DNA of 64,000 bases from Calliopum simillimum. Its lineage: Eukaryota; Arthropoda; Insecta; Diptera; Lauxaniidae. This document shows, piece by piece, positions 12,680 to 23,910 of the stretch. Each line of letters begins with the position of its first letter. Within the stretch, counting starts at the first letter, position 1. The stretch is taken from positions 96,734,897 through 96,798,896 of the forward strand of contig OX638370.1 in assembly GCA_951812925.1 (NCBI GenBank), read 5' to 3'. The translations under genes were made by a program, and so were the position numbers. Below the pieces are notes generated by a model. It was not told the origin of the DNA. It saw nothing but the letters and a program-made list of their open reading frames with translations, and ran no database searches.

Positions 12680-13079
12680 AATATATATTAAATAATTTTG
12701 GTACTTTTTGGACAGTTTCGGTACTTTTTTTGCTATTTGGTACAAAATAGAAAAGCTAATTTATCATTCCTGGTACAATGACAAATGTGAAACAAAAAGA
12801 AAACAAAAACATGAAGTGAGTGTCAGTCAGCTTTTTGTCTTTCTCCTTGCGCTGTATCCTCTTTTCAATTCTGTGCGACCGCGTATTTTTTCATTGTTAA
12901 TATTGAAAAATTTGCATTTAATTCTACCTGGCTTAAATTAATAATAAAATAATTTTAGCTTTGTGCACATTTACACACAAATACCTTTCTAACGGTGTAG
13001 AATTCCAAGTCGTGCTCAATTTCGAACATAGTAAAAAAAGTAAGAAAAATTTTTGTCTTGCCTAGTAATATATTGATAA

Positions 13080-13910
13080 CAGCATTCAAGAATTTGTTAT
13101 GTGTTTTTTTTTTTTTGAAATCTCTCGTGCTCAAGACCATTACAAAAACTTATTCAACTACAACACAAAGATGTAATTACAACTTATTTACAAAAAGTGC
13201 TTAAGTACTGGTGTTGAAATTAAAACTTTATCTTTCAATACAACTCGCATAATCATTTCTTTTTAGTTTCATTACAACTTTTTATAACCAAGTAGTAAAG
13301 AGAAAGAGAGATAAAAAGAAAAATCACTGAAAGATTTTATGCTAGAAAAAAAAAGTTTTATAGCAAAATTGCAACTTTTTTCGTTTTATTTTAATTTTGT
13401 CTGATTTTTATTTTTTTGAAAATTTGACACACTTGTTCACAAGAAATACCGCAAAATGTCAAATAATTTGCTTCATTGCACATTTGGACATTTCATTTGC
13501 AGCGTTGACTTGGTTTTTGGTGTTTTTGTGTGTTTGTGTCGTTGACAAATGACTTGTCAAGCAATGCAACACACAATTCAGAGCACTTTCGTCCATGCTG
13601 TCCATGTATGTATGCGTCAGCTGACAACTGCATCATGCATGTGAATTTATGTGTGTGTGTGCAAGTGAAATGCAGTAAAAAAAGTGATTACATCGAAAAC
13701 AAAACTTACAGCCCTTGAGACTACGAAAAAATTCCAGTTGTTACAAAGAAATTGATTAGAAATCGTAAGAATCAAAGTTGAGTCATTTACGGCAGGAAGC
13801 TGCTTTAATGGAAAACAATAAAGTAGTATTTTTTCTGAAAGAGATTTTTAAGTTCACATGGATGTATATCGAAATTGAAAAAATATATGAAAGGAAAGAA
13901 AGTATCGAAA
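13080..13910. other. AT-rich DNA, no gene seen
   Basis: Contains short GT-rich patches (about 13510-13545 and 13645-13662) and no feature beyond base composition. Confidence 0.5.
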
Positions 13911-13914
13911 ACAT

Positions 13915-14870
13915 GGAATATGTGCACGATAAAAATTAGTCAAGGAACTTATAACGTTAAAAATTTAAAACTAAAGATATCATGTGATGTGTATGGAGAA
14001 ATCTAACTTATAATGTTTTAAAGTATTTGATCTACAAACAGTGGAAAAAATCGAACAATGTACACGAAGAAAATAGGTCGACAAAATGTTTTTTTTTTTT
14101 TCTTTTTGGATATATACAAGAAATTCTTTTAAGTATGTACACGAAAAAATTTAGCGGTCAAAATTTTTCTGGGCACATAGGTTATAAAGGAGAATAAAAA
14201 AAAAATATGTGCACGGAAAAAATTAGTCAAGAAATTTGTGCACACGAAGACAAGTTGACTAACTGCGCTATCAGCAACAAATTTACGTCTTTTAATGAGG
14301 AAATCAAGAGCTTCGAACATGCCCTTCAGAATTCAAATCGAAATGATTGATAGTCTTTACATCACAGAGTTATTGGGGCCCAAATTTTTTTAAACAAAAA
14401 ATTTCACTGAATAGCAATGAGAAAAAACTATTAAAGTAGAAAATTAACCATTTTAAAAGATCTAAATAAGTCCATGGTTTTTAGATGAAATCAAAAAAAA
14501 ACTATTAAAAAACACTGATATCTATCGTGGAGACTTTGGGTCAAGCCTCAGTCGGACCACCTTTTTGGGGTTTTGATACAAACCAAGTAGTCTTTGTTTT
14601 AAAATCGTGTTAGAAGAAAAAAAATTTGAATTTTGGTGTAACATAAGAAATCAAGTCGACTACATTTTTTTGTGCACATAAAAATATTGAAGAAATAAGA
14701 TTTCTTTTGCATGAAAAGACATTTATCATGCAATCATGTACAACAAAATATTTGATAGACCAAATTTTTTGTGTACATACTTAAACGAAGAAATATCTAT
14801 TACTACCAATAAATGCTAATGCATAAAAATTAAGTTACTATATTTTTTTTAGTGTAGTCAGCGACTACAA
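13915..14870. repeat. Cluster of GTGCAC/GTCGAC palindromic repeats
   Basis: At least six whole or half units occur within 950 bp. A complete imperfect palindrome lies at 14134-14180, a second at about 14209-14255, and half units at about 13920, 14060, 14655 and 14758. The common pattern is TATGTGCACGAAAAAATT, then (A)GTCGAC, then the complement. The stretch at about 14740-14865 is homologous to 17600-17745 and 21620-21745, including ACTTAAACGAA after the palindrome. This indicates a larger decayed element. Confidence 0.6.
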
Positions 14871-16500
14871 ATAGTAGTAAATACAAAAATGCAACACACA
14901 AAAAAGAACATGATGATTATCCACTTTTTTGTCATATTCTTTCTTGGTTTTCTCACCACAATGTGTCAGAAAAATTTTTAGAATTTCGGAAAAAAAAATT
15001 CCTTTTTTCCGCTAAAATGACAGAAAAATGTATTAAAATGATAAATGCTTGACAAATAGTAGCAGCGGCGAAGTTGCACTACTGCTCTTTCTGCTGCTAA
15101 ACCACATTCTCTACACTACAATCTACAACAATTTGTTGCTAATAGTAGTAGATGTTTTTGTCGCTGGCTGCTATACTGTTGCAGTTGTTGCTGCTACATG
15201 ATACAAAGGCAATTTTACGCCAAAATTTATAGCAATGGCTATCCGCAAAATGCGTACGTTTGGGTATAGGTACAAGTTTTATTATACGAGTATAAATAGC
15301 AGAAGAAGAAAAAACTCCTTTTTGCTCGACATATTTGTACAAGATTCTTTTTTTTTCCCTTTTTTTGTGGTTCATTTTTAGATGCAGAGATTTAGTTGAG
15401 AGCAGAGTGTATCAGCGTTTATCACTAAAACGATTTTTGTGGTCTTGAGCTTTATGTTCTTCATTGTTGTCACCACATTCATTTAGTAGAGATTGCTGCA
15501 AAGAAGTGAGATATGGCTTTTTACAAAATTTAATTTTAAGTCCAAAAATTTAAAGCAGAAATGGACTTTCGAATATAACAACTAGGTAATTTTTGAAAGG
15601 ATACAAAACCTATACTCAAGTACACTTAACTATGTAACATGTCGTATACGTAACCTTTAATTAAGCACAAATTCCGTTTAGCACACAGCAAGATTCAAGA
15701 TTTATGACGTAAAAACAGAAAAACAAATATCAATGCTAAAAGGAAATATCTCAACTGTAAGTACAAAAGCTGCGAGAATTTGTTACAACATAAATTTTCA
15801 TGTAATATGCAATGCATGTGAATGTGCAAAGAGAGAATTATGAAAATATCTCAAAATTTCATTTCATTTTCGACAAAAATGTGAAAATAAAAAATGTAAT
15901 TTTAACAAATTCACATTTCAGTCACCATTTAGCAATATTAGCAGAAGAGTAGCAACAGAAGACAGTGTTGCCAATCGTACACGACAATTTGTGAAAGAGA
16001 TTTATGCGCCTGCAATAATGAAGCTTGTAAATCATACGACATTGCATATAAACGGAATTATAAGTAACGTTTGAGCAAATAAGTAATGAAAATTATACAA
16101 AAGCAAAACAAAAAAAAAACACAATATTTTTTTTTTGGAAGCTAATGCTTCCTTATCGGACGTTTTGAGAGGCAGAGTCTGAACAGCGAAAACATGCAAC
16201 GAAAAAGTGTAACGGATGTTTGCAACGAAAATGCGTCACACATATAAAAATAGAGACGTACTGTATACAAAGTACAGTATACAGTATATATGTATGTATA
16301 CATATATATATGTTTATAAACATTGCGCGCACCAGCTCATGCTCTCTCTCTCTCTCTCTCTCTCACTTATTTTTCGAACGTAAGAGGGGCGCTCATATAT
16401 ATAGATATATACATATAGTTTTATAGTTTTAGCTTATTATATTAGCTTATAATAAGCATTAGCTTCCAATATCATCGGCCACTCCCCGAGTGCCACCTGC
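14870..16500. other. AT-rich DNA with microsatellites; no gene supported
   Basis: Holds TAGTAG-type triplets near 15060-15190, a TATACATATATATATG tract near 16300 and a CT repeat at 16341-16364. The complement of a 19-base relative of the 40-52 kb motif is at 15637-15655. No coding evidence. Confidence 0.5.
16341..16364. repeat. (CT)n microsatellite
   Basis: About eleven uninterrupted CT dinucleotides. Confidence 0.9.
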
Positions 16501-16510
16501 CGTTTTTTTT

Positions 16511-16920
16511 TTTGTCCTACCTTTTTTACTTTGTTAGAAATGGAGAACGACTTTGAATTATACACCATTAGAAAGGCATTTGTGTGCAAATGTGCACAAA
16601 GTTAAAATTATTTTTAAATTTTGCCACTAAGCCAGGTAAAATTAAATGCAAATTGTTCAATATTAACAATGACAAAATACGCGTTCACACAGAGCTGAAA
16701 AGAGGATACAGCACAAACAGAATGACAAAAAGCTGACTGACACCGACTTTATGTTTTTTGTTTTCTTTTCTTTTCGTTTCACATTTGTCATTGTACCAGG
16801 GATGATAAATGAGCTTTTTTATTTTGTATCCAATAGCGAAAAAAGTATTTAAATTGTCCAGAAAGTATTAAAATTATTTAATACATCTGTGGTGAAATTT
16901 TGACTATTGCGCGATTCTAG
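16511..16920 (+). mobile_element. Nonautonomous Helitron, 5' end truncated
   Basis: The body matches the family from TGTCCTACCTTTTTTAC onward and ends GCGCGATTCTAG. The final CTAG is the expected Helitron 3' terminus. The TC-TATATATTAAT 5' terminus has been lost next to a T-rich tract. Confidence 0.7.
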
Positions 16921-16939
16921 GTTTTAGTAAAAAAGCAAG

Positions 16940-17745
16940 GTGTACAAAAAAAGACAGAACCATTTTTTTCGTGAACAAATATTTTTTTTTAATTAGTTGT
17001 AGGTAACTATAGATAGAAACATAATTAAACAAATGCAAAAATAAACAAAATGTTTTTTTTTTTTTTTGAATTTGTTGTATTAAACATTTAGGTCGACTAC
17101 TTTTTTTCATGCACACTGATAAAATGACATCAAATTATTGATAATTACGTCAATTAACTTAATTTGCTTAATACATTTTTTCGTAAGCATTTTCACACTT
17201 CTTGTGGAACTTTTCGTGCACTTTTAACTCATTAACATACACACTTAGGGAAAGAAAATCGTCCAAGATATGCATAAAAATAGGATCTAATGGGTTATCC
17301 AAAATGTTTTTTGTACGATTTTCTACTGAATTTCGGGCGACAAAATTTTTCCAATATATAGATTTATAATTTTAGAGTAAGGACAATTTTCGAAAATTTT
17401 TGAATGTTTTTAGCTAAAAAATAATTTTTAAATATTTGATATATTTTTTTTACATACTTTAAATATGTGTGAAAAATATGAGACATCGCACTTCTCATTT
17501 CGAGCATTTTTGAATGAAAGGACTAAATAACATTTGAAAATCTGAAAAAGAGCGCAGCGCTCTTTCCAAATATCATTTTTCAAATTATCAAGAGCCTCAG
17601 GTATAGTGCACGAAAAAGATATTGTCGGCTCAAAATTTTCGAGCACATACTTAAACGAACAGAAAAACTATTTAGTCTTTAGCATTTCTAGGTAAAAAAG
17701 ACTGCTTGTAGTTAAAAACTAGATGACTACATTTTTTTTAGTACT
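16940..17745. repeat. GTGCAC-family repeat, longer copy
   Basis: The stretch contains half units at about 16943, 17093 and 17215 and a full palindrome at 17603-17649 (AGTGCACGAAAAAG to TTTTCGAGCACATA). ACTTAAACGAACAG follows, with a trailing GACTACATTTTTTTTAGT. The order of these parts matches 21281-21745 and supports a common parent element. A perfect 9+9 hairpin, AAAGAGCGC/GCGCTCTTT, lies at about 17547-17566. Confidence 0.5.
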
Positions 17746-17747
17746 AG

Positions 17748-17980
17748 GTGCCCATATTTTTCTGACCAAAGAATAGAAAAAAACCAAAATCCACCAATTG
17801 CCTGGTTTTAATATTCAAAAAGCAGTACTTTTTTTCTGTCAAAAGTGCTGCTTTTGAATATTTAACATCTAAAATACACATAAAATCATGTACATAAATG
17901 GTTTAAAGTGAAATACATACGTATGCATACTAGGGAATTCAGTCCCGGGATCCCTGTCAAAAGCAGGATAAATGGGCACC
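17748..17980. mobile_element. 233 bp MITE with GGTGCCC ends (PIF/Harbinger-like)
   Basis: GGTGCCCAT at the left end is mirrored by ATGGGCACC at the right end. The flanking trinucleotides are CTA and TTA, compatible with a decayed 3 bp TWA target duplication. An internal hairpin (AAGCAGTACTT with AAGTGCTGCTT) is present. No ORF. Confidence 0.5.
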
Positions 17981-17984
17981 TTAG

Positions 17985-18770
17985 TTGTATCAGTTAAAAA
18001 AATATTTTCCTAAAATTGTTCTTTCTTGTTTCTTTCACATAAAAACATTATTCTCCCAAAACTTGGCAATTTAAAATACATGAAATTAATTAATTATAAA
18101 AATAAAATATTAAAGCGTGTTAAATTGTATACGCACATAACATTAATACACCACACTTACTACTTAGAATTTATGTATATTTGTAGTTGATATTAAATGA
18201 AATGAAATTAAATAGTGGTTTTAATTAACACAAACAGCAATTTATTAATTAATCAACTCGACTTTGCTTTACTTTTTGCCTTGTGTGCCCTGCTCTGCTC
18301 GTTTTAAGTTTGTAGTGCGTCGGGTATAATAGAAAGCAAGGATTTATCCCCTTGACAGCTTTCATTCAGTAATTTTGCAAGGCTCCTTCTTCTATGTATG
18401 CCGTCGCCTTTACCACTCACAAACATATATACGTATGCTTTTATTAATGTGCGTAAATTAATTCAGATTTCATTTAAATAAAAGTTTTACCAAGCGGATG
18501 GATTTATTTATGCTGAAAGCATAAAAGTACAAAAACGCACACAGGCAATCACACATAATACGTGTAGTTTGATATGTACTTATGTTTGTAGGTAGGTAGG
18601 CACTTAAATATGAAGGGCGTAAGTATCTACTTATTCTTGAGATGGGCGTGTCCTTCACTTTAGGGCAAAAGCAATTCATTTATTTTTATTTTGATGCGGT
18701 TTCTCTTGTAAATGCTATTTCAAAATCATATGTATTGAGATTATGTAGTTGGCGCTAGGAAAAAATAATA
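17985..18770. other. AT-rich DNA, no feature seen
   Basis: No recognisable gene, repeat family or motif cluster was found by reading. Confidence 0.5.
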
Positions 18771-18771
18771 T

Positions 18772-19158
18772 TTTATATATTAATACGCAATAGAAAAATT
18801 TGTCCTACCTTTTTTACTTTGTTTGAAATGGAGTACGACTTTGAATTATACACCATTAGAAAGGTATTTGTGTGTAAGTGTGCACAAAGTTCAAATTATT
18901 TTAATATTTTGCCATTAAGCCAGGTAAAATTCAATGCAAATTTTTCAATATTAACAACGACAAAATACACACACAGCTGAAAAGTGGATACAATTCAAAG
19001 AGAAAGACAAAAAACCTGACTGATACTGACTTTATGTCCTTTTTTTTTTTTTTGTTTTCGTTTCACATTTGTCTTTGTACAAGGGATGATAATGTCCAAA
19101 AAGTACCAAAATTATTTAATACATTTTTGTTCGAATTTTGGTCATTGGGCGACTCTAG
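18772..19158 (+). mobile_element. Nonautonomous Helitron, near full length (about 387 bp)
   Basis: The 5' end TTTATATATTAATACGC differs from the family TC start by one base. The 3' end reads GGTCATTGGGCGACTCTAG followed by T. The body is continuous with the family, including CACCATTAGAAAGGTATTTG and GTGCACAAAGTTC. It encodes no protein. It is the best full-length reference copy in this window along with 35993-36377. Confidence 0.8.
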
Positions 19159-19590
19159 TAATAATAAAAGCTGGTGGTAAGGATTCGCATTCGATTTTAT
19201 ACAAATTTCTTGATATTTTTGGATAATTTTTGATCTTATTCAGAACTTTTCGAAATTTGCTTAAGTTACATTAGAAAATGCGCAGTAGACCCTTCAGTTT
19301 TTCCTCAAAAAAAAAACTACTTCGCTTTGTGAGCACATGCTTAAATCATTAATAGAAATTTGAAAATGTTTTTTTTTTTTTTTTTCTCAATGGATGGTAT
19401 TTATATTGAGAGACGAAACTTTTTTTCTATTGTGAAAATTCATAAATAAATCACATAATACTTACACAAGTAAACATGTGCGTATGTATAAGAGTAAAAA
19501 GAATATCAAAACGTTTTCTACGATGCAATTGACTTAAGGAAGAAAATAAAAAGTTTTGCTATACAACTTACTAAAAGTAAGTAAGTAAGT

Positions 19591-20564
19591 CACGGTGCTT
19601 GTGGGAGAATTTAAATAAAATTTTGATGTACCTCGGATTTTTTTGTAAATTCTTATTATAGATGTCAATAGAAGTTATTCTATGCAAAAAATAAAATTAT
19701 AGAGGTGGCGCTTTTTTAAAGATAATCCCTTTTCCAATTGGGGCATTTTCCCATACAAAAAAATAAAATTTTTTTTTTTAACTACATTAAACAAAAATCA
19801 AAATAATCACATTCGATGTGTTTTGCGATGCTTCACGCGAATCCGACCTCAGAATCGCTCTATCGTGTATAGTTTTTGAGATATTCTAATCTAAAAGCCG
19901 AAAAAAGTCGTTTTTTGCCATGTTTTGAAGCTATATAACTATGTAACATATCATTTATTCGTTAAATGTGGTTAAAATACTTGAAAGTCATGATCTTTTC
20001 CTTTAAAATCTAATTTAAATTATGTTTATATCTTCATGCTTCTAAGAGATATCGTAGACCGAAATATTGGCTAAACGGGTTTTTTGCACTTTTGTGTCTT
20101 TTCAGGTTAGGATATCTTTGACGAAAAAAAAGATATCAACATAATTTAAATTAGGTTTTAAAGGCAAAGATTAGGTCTTTAAAGTTGTTTATCAAATTTA
20201 ACGAAATTAAAATTTCTTTCACATTTTAAACATGTTTAACGAACCCACCATTTTCGGCTTTTAGATTAGAATATCTCAAAAACTATACACGATAGAGCGA
20301 TTCTGGGGTTGGATTCGAGTGAAGCATCGCAAGACACATCGAATGTGATTATTTTGATTTTTGTTTAATGTAGTTAAAAAAAAAAAATTTAATTTTTTGT
20401 ATGGGAAAATGCCCCAATTAGAAAAGGGATTATCTTTAAAAAAGCGCCACCTCTATAATTTTATTTTTTGCATAGAATAACTTCTATTGACATCTATAAT
20501 AAGAATTTACAAAAAAATCCGAGGAACATCAAAATTTTATTTAAATTCTCCCACAAGCACCGTG
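19591..20564. mobile_element. Fold-back element FB2, about 974 bp with long inverted arms
   Basis: CACGGTGCTTGTGGGAGAAT at the left end is repeated as its exact complement at the right end. The arms then pair for several hundred bases, including GAGGTGGCGCTTTTTTAAAG, CAATTGGGGCATTTTCCCAT and CTATCGTGTATAGTTTTTGAG-type sequence (first 20 bases shared). The unpaired centre is roughly 20010-20150. The inner parts resemble FB1 at 7644-8600: both have TTTTGAAGCTATATAACTA and AAATTATGT followed by a TATCTT tract. They are therefore two members of one family. No transposase is encoded. Confidence 0.85.
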
Positions 20565-20830
20565 AAGTAGTTACATTAAAAAGGGAGCAAAACTGTGATG
20601 TGGGTCAAATTTTGTATAAACTCTTTTGACAAAAAGAATGCAAGAAATAAAAAGTCAATATATGAAAAAGATTTTACAAAACCTCATAATTTATTACTTA
20701 AAGTTTGTGTTTGTAAAAACAAACTAAAAAAGTTGAATAAAATTTAAAACAGAAAACATTGTTTACATGCACTAAATAAACAAAAGTTACAAAACAAAAA
20801 TTATAAATTTAAATTCTTAAGGTAAAAATT

Positions 20831-20980
20831 ATACCTAATTTTGTGATTTAGGTACTAACTTTCGAAATAAAAATATTTGAAGGCAATTTGATTTTTAAAA
20901 AATTTATACCTAATTTTGTGATTTAGGTACTAACTTTCGAAATAAAAATATTTGAAGGCAATTTGATTTTTAAAAAATTT
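20831..20980. repeat. Perfect or near-perfect 2 x 75 bp tandem duplication
   Basis: The unit starts ATACCTAATTTTGTGATTTA and is repeated immediately with essentially no differences. The duplication must be recent relative to the decayed surroundings. Confidence 0.9.
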
Positions 20981-21125
20981 CCAATTCTGTCAGTTATTCA
21001 AAGCTGAATATATTCTTAACCAAGCTTGACAAAATGGTTCTTAAAGTTCTCGCCGAATCACTGTGTAAGCAAAACAAATTCTACTACCTTTTCACCGACG
21101 AAACATAAAAAATAGTATGACTGTG

Positions 21126-21827
21126 CAGTGGCGTAGCGACCATATTTACCGCCCGGGGCGATCTTTGTATACGCAAGATTCTCAAAAATACATAAATTGT
21201 TCCAATGTAATCATCAAAACTTTATAGAACACTATCTTTATCAAGAACTTTGTTTGAGTTTGCAGCCTCAAATTAGATATTGTATACAAAAAAAGAGAGT
21301 CGAACAAATTTTTTTTGTGTACAAAAAAAGAGAGTCGAACAAATTTTTTTTGTGTACAAAAAAAGAGTCGAACAAATTTTTTCGTGAACATTTTTTTTTT
21401 AAATTTATACAGTAAGCTCAACTCGATGTTATCTGATCCACGCTTATTCGTAGCAAAATAAAATTTTTTTTTTTTTTAAATTTGTTGTGTCAAAAAACTT
21501 ATTATGACATCACATTGTTTGAAAAGACTATGCGCAACCTCCGAACAACTCTCAAAGAATTTGAAAACAATTCTCAGCTCACTTTCTATACACGATCTTT
21601 TAGATTATCAGGAGTTTTTGATATTGTGCACAAAAAATATTGTCGACTATATGTTTTCGTGCACATACTTAAACAAACAAGAAAGACTAGATTAAAAAGT
21701 CAATACCTAATTTAAAAACTAATCGTCTACATTTTTTCGAGTACACGTTTAAACCTTAAGCGGAAATGCGGAACATAGAAAAAATAGTTGGTGGCCTCCT
21801 TCGCTCCGCTCCAAAACTACACCACTG
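21126..21827. mobile_element. Possible hAT-like nonautonomous element containing GTGCAC repeats
   Basis: CAGTGGCGTAG at the left end is mirrored by CTACACCACTG at the right end. CAGTGGCGTAG-type termini are common in hAT MITEs. The 8 bp flanks do not match, so the call is tentative. The interior holds the tandem palindromes at 21281-21391 and another complete GTGCAC palindrome at 21623-21668. Confidence 0.4.
21281..21391. repeat. Three tandem 41 bp GTGTACAAAAAAAGAG palindromic units
   Basis: GTGTACAAAAAAAGAG, then (AG)TCGAACAAATTTTTTT, repeats three times. Each unit is itself close to a palindrome around TCGA. It is the tandem form of the dispersed GTGCAC repeat. Confidence 0.8.
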
Positions 21828-21829
21828 CA

Positions 21830-22910
21830 AGCATGTACAAAAGTTAGGTAGTTAAAAAACAAAAAAAAATGTTCCAGCTTAGGTTACACATAAGTTAAAT
21901 TTTTACAAGGATTTTCAACTCACCCGCTACATCATAGTCAATAAATACAAAAATCACATTAAGGAACATAACTCTCATATTCCTGCTTCCTTTGTGCAGC
22001 ATTAATATTGCAATAACTTATAAGAAAAAAAATAAAAATAAAAAAATGGGCGCCAAGTGTCCTTCTAGAGGACTTCAGCGTGAATAAAGTGGAAAAATAT
22101 AAAAAAAATTAAAATTTTTACCTGTAATATGAACAAACTTATACATACGTAGAATATACACACACACAAAAACAACCCATACAGTTCACAGTTAATCTTC
22201 TTTACTGTCATCAATATTGATTTTACTTTCATGACAAATTTTCGTGCAAAGTTTTACTTCTTTTGTTTTCTTTCCTTAGTTATATTAGTGGTGGTGGTGG
22301 TGATGGTTTCAAGAAAAGTGTTAATGTCCTTGAGGGCATAATGTTCTCAAAGTTGTTTGGTAGTAGTGGCTGGCAGTAAGTGCGCTCTTCTTGTATTATA
22401 GCCAAAGTAGATCGAGCATTTGCATGACTTTACAGAAAATTGCGCCAGTGTTGCTACTTACATATATGTGACGTTTATGATTATGACTGACTTGAATTTT
22501 GCTTGACTTCGTTTATTGATTTTTGTGCGCCATTAAATTTTTCGTTTTCATTTTCGATTTTCCTCCTTTTTCATTTTTTTGTATGTTTGCCATAGATAAG
22601 CCAACACACACACGCGTGGTATACATGTGTGTAAGTAGAAATTAAGCTTTTCGTACACTTTCACAGTGTTGTCATAAAACATTTGAAGCGTGATGTGTTT
22701 AAAAGTTAATTGATGATTTGTGTAGCAGTAGATGATGTTGCTGCGGAAATTCATTGACACTGAATAATGGGTTAAAAGCAGAAAAGGGTTGAAATGAAAT
22801 TTAAATTTATGGGTAACAAAATTTTTGGCCTGTTTTATCAAAAGTTTTAGCTAGCTTTTAATTTACTTCATACTTAGGTAGTCTTGACATTTGGAGAAGA
22901 AAAAATACCT
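21830..22910. other. AT-rich DNA, no gene supported
   Basis: Contains a GGTGGTGGTGGTGATGG triplet tract near 22290 and a short CA/GT tract near 22605. A 97-codon minus-strand frame (22548-22841) has AT-driven composition and no recognisable domain. Confidence 0.5.
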
Positions 22911-22914
22911 TGCA

Positions 22915-23470
22915 TAAGAAGTCCTACTATACGTAATCATCTAGTAATATACCTTATCCCAAAAGCATATCTTGCATTAGGTGTCGTGATATAATTTGTA
23001 GTCATCTAATAAACCTTGTCGTTAGCATGCCTTCCATTAAAGGTCGGATTGTTCATGACCGTCTAATAAACCATATCCCAGTCATACCTTCCATGAGCAA
23101 TCCAGACATTCTTTTAGAGGTCGTACTGTTCGTGGCCATTTAATATCCCTAATCCTTAGTTTATCTTTCATTAGCGGTCCTACTATTCGTGGCCATCTAG
23201 TCTTAACCTTTTCCAAAGCATACCATAAATAATAAACCTTATTTCAAAACCTTCGTTGAAAGGTCGTACTAGTAGTCCTCTTCTAATAAACTATATCCCA
23301 ATCATACCTTCCACTAGAAATCGTTCTATTCGTGGCCGTCTAATAAGCCTTATTCCAAGCATATCGTCCATTAGAGGTCGTACAATTCGTGACCATTTAA
23401 TACCCATAGTTCAAAGCATACCGTTTATTAGAGGTTGTATTATTCGTGGCCGTCTTATAAATAGTGATAA
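22915..23470. repeat. Degenerate minisatellite of about 60 bp, GGTCGTACTATTCGTGGCC
   Basis: About nine divergent units follow the pattern CATTAGAGGTCGTACTATT, CGTGGCCGTCTAATAAACC, TTATCCCAAGCATACCTTCC. The plus-strand frame at 23256-23480 shows a repeated peptide only because the local period is close to 60 bp. It is not a gene. Confidence 0.8.
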
Positions 23471-23480
23471 GTCAAATTAG

Positions 23481-23630
23481 ACTTGGTCGTGAGTCTTGCG
23501 CTTGGTCTTAGTAATTTTTCGACCCCAAGACCAAGACATTGATATCTTTGCAAGACCAAAATTGCGATGGTCTTGGTCTTGGTCACGAAAATCGTCAAAA
23601 CAAAGACTGCTTTTCAGTCTTGGTAATTTA
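23481..23630. repeat. CTTGGTCTTGGTC repeat patch
   Basis: AGACTTGGTC/GGTCTTGGTCTTGGTC elements occur in both orientations over about 150 bp, forming an imperfect inverted repeat around 23540. Confidence 0.55.
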
Positions 23631-23910
23631 TAGTTAATAGGAATTTTGGATTGTCAGAGCATACCCTAGCAATAGAACCGGGGATAACCGGAGTTCCTTA
23701 CAGTATATTTGTAGATTTTAGACAAAGCTCCCGAACTGGAGATTTGATATTTTTCCATTATTTTAATCGCAAATATAAAATATAAATACGCTTTTTAAGT
23801 GTGATCGTCATGCATCTATAATAGGTATTGCCTATCAAAAAAGAATACAGTTTGACAGCTGAAAGTTTAGGGTCCAATACTGCAAAAACAAAATTCAGCC
23901 ACATTAGTTT

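Larger units (their letters stand above)
11779..13076 (-). mobile_element. Nonautonomous Helitron carrying a nested mariner
   Basis: Read on the minus strand, the element starts A|TCAATATATTACTAGG at 13076 and ends CTAG|T at 11779. The TC start, CTAG end and A/T flanks are the Helitron signature. Body sequence such as GTGCACAAAGCTAAAATTA and GCCAGGTAGAATTAAATGC matches the copies at 16511-16920, 18772-19158 and 35993-36377. A mariner of about 868 bp interrupts it near its 3' end. No Rep/helicase is encoded. Confidence 0.75.

Noticed and set aside
19591..20564. Assignment of FB2 to Transib because its ends read CACGGTG
   Set aside because: Flanking bases (TAAGT and AAGTA) do not form a matching 5 bp duplication, and internal sequence is unrelated to the two Transib-like elements.
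8960..23470. CRISPR-like array
   Set aside because: The repeated blocks are degenerate minisatellites without regular unique spacers, and the window is eukaryotic.
23256..23480. Frame with a repeated 20-residue peptide
   Set aside because: The underlying minisatellite has a period near 60 bp, which automatically keeps a repetitive frame open.
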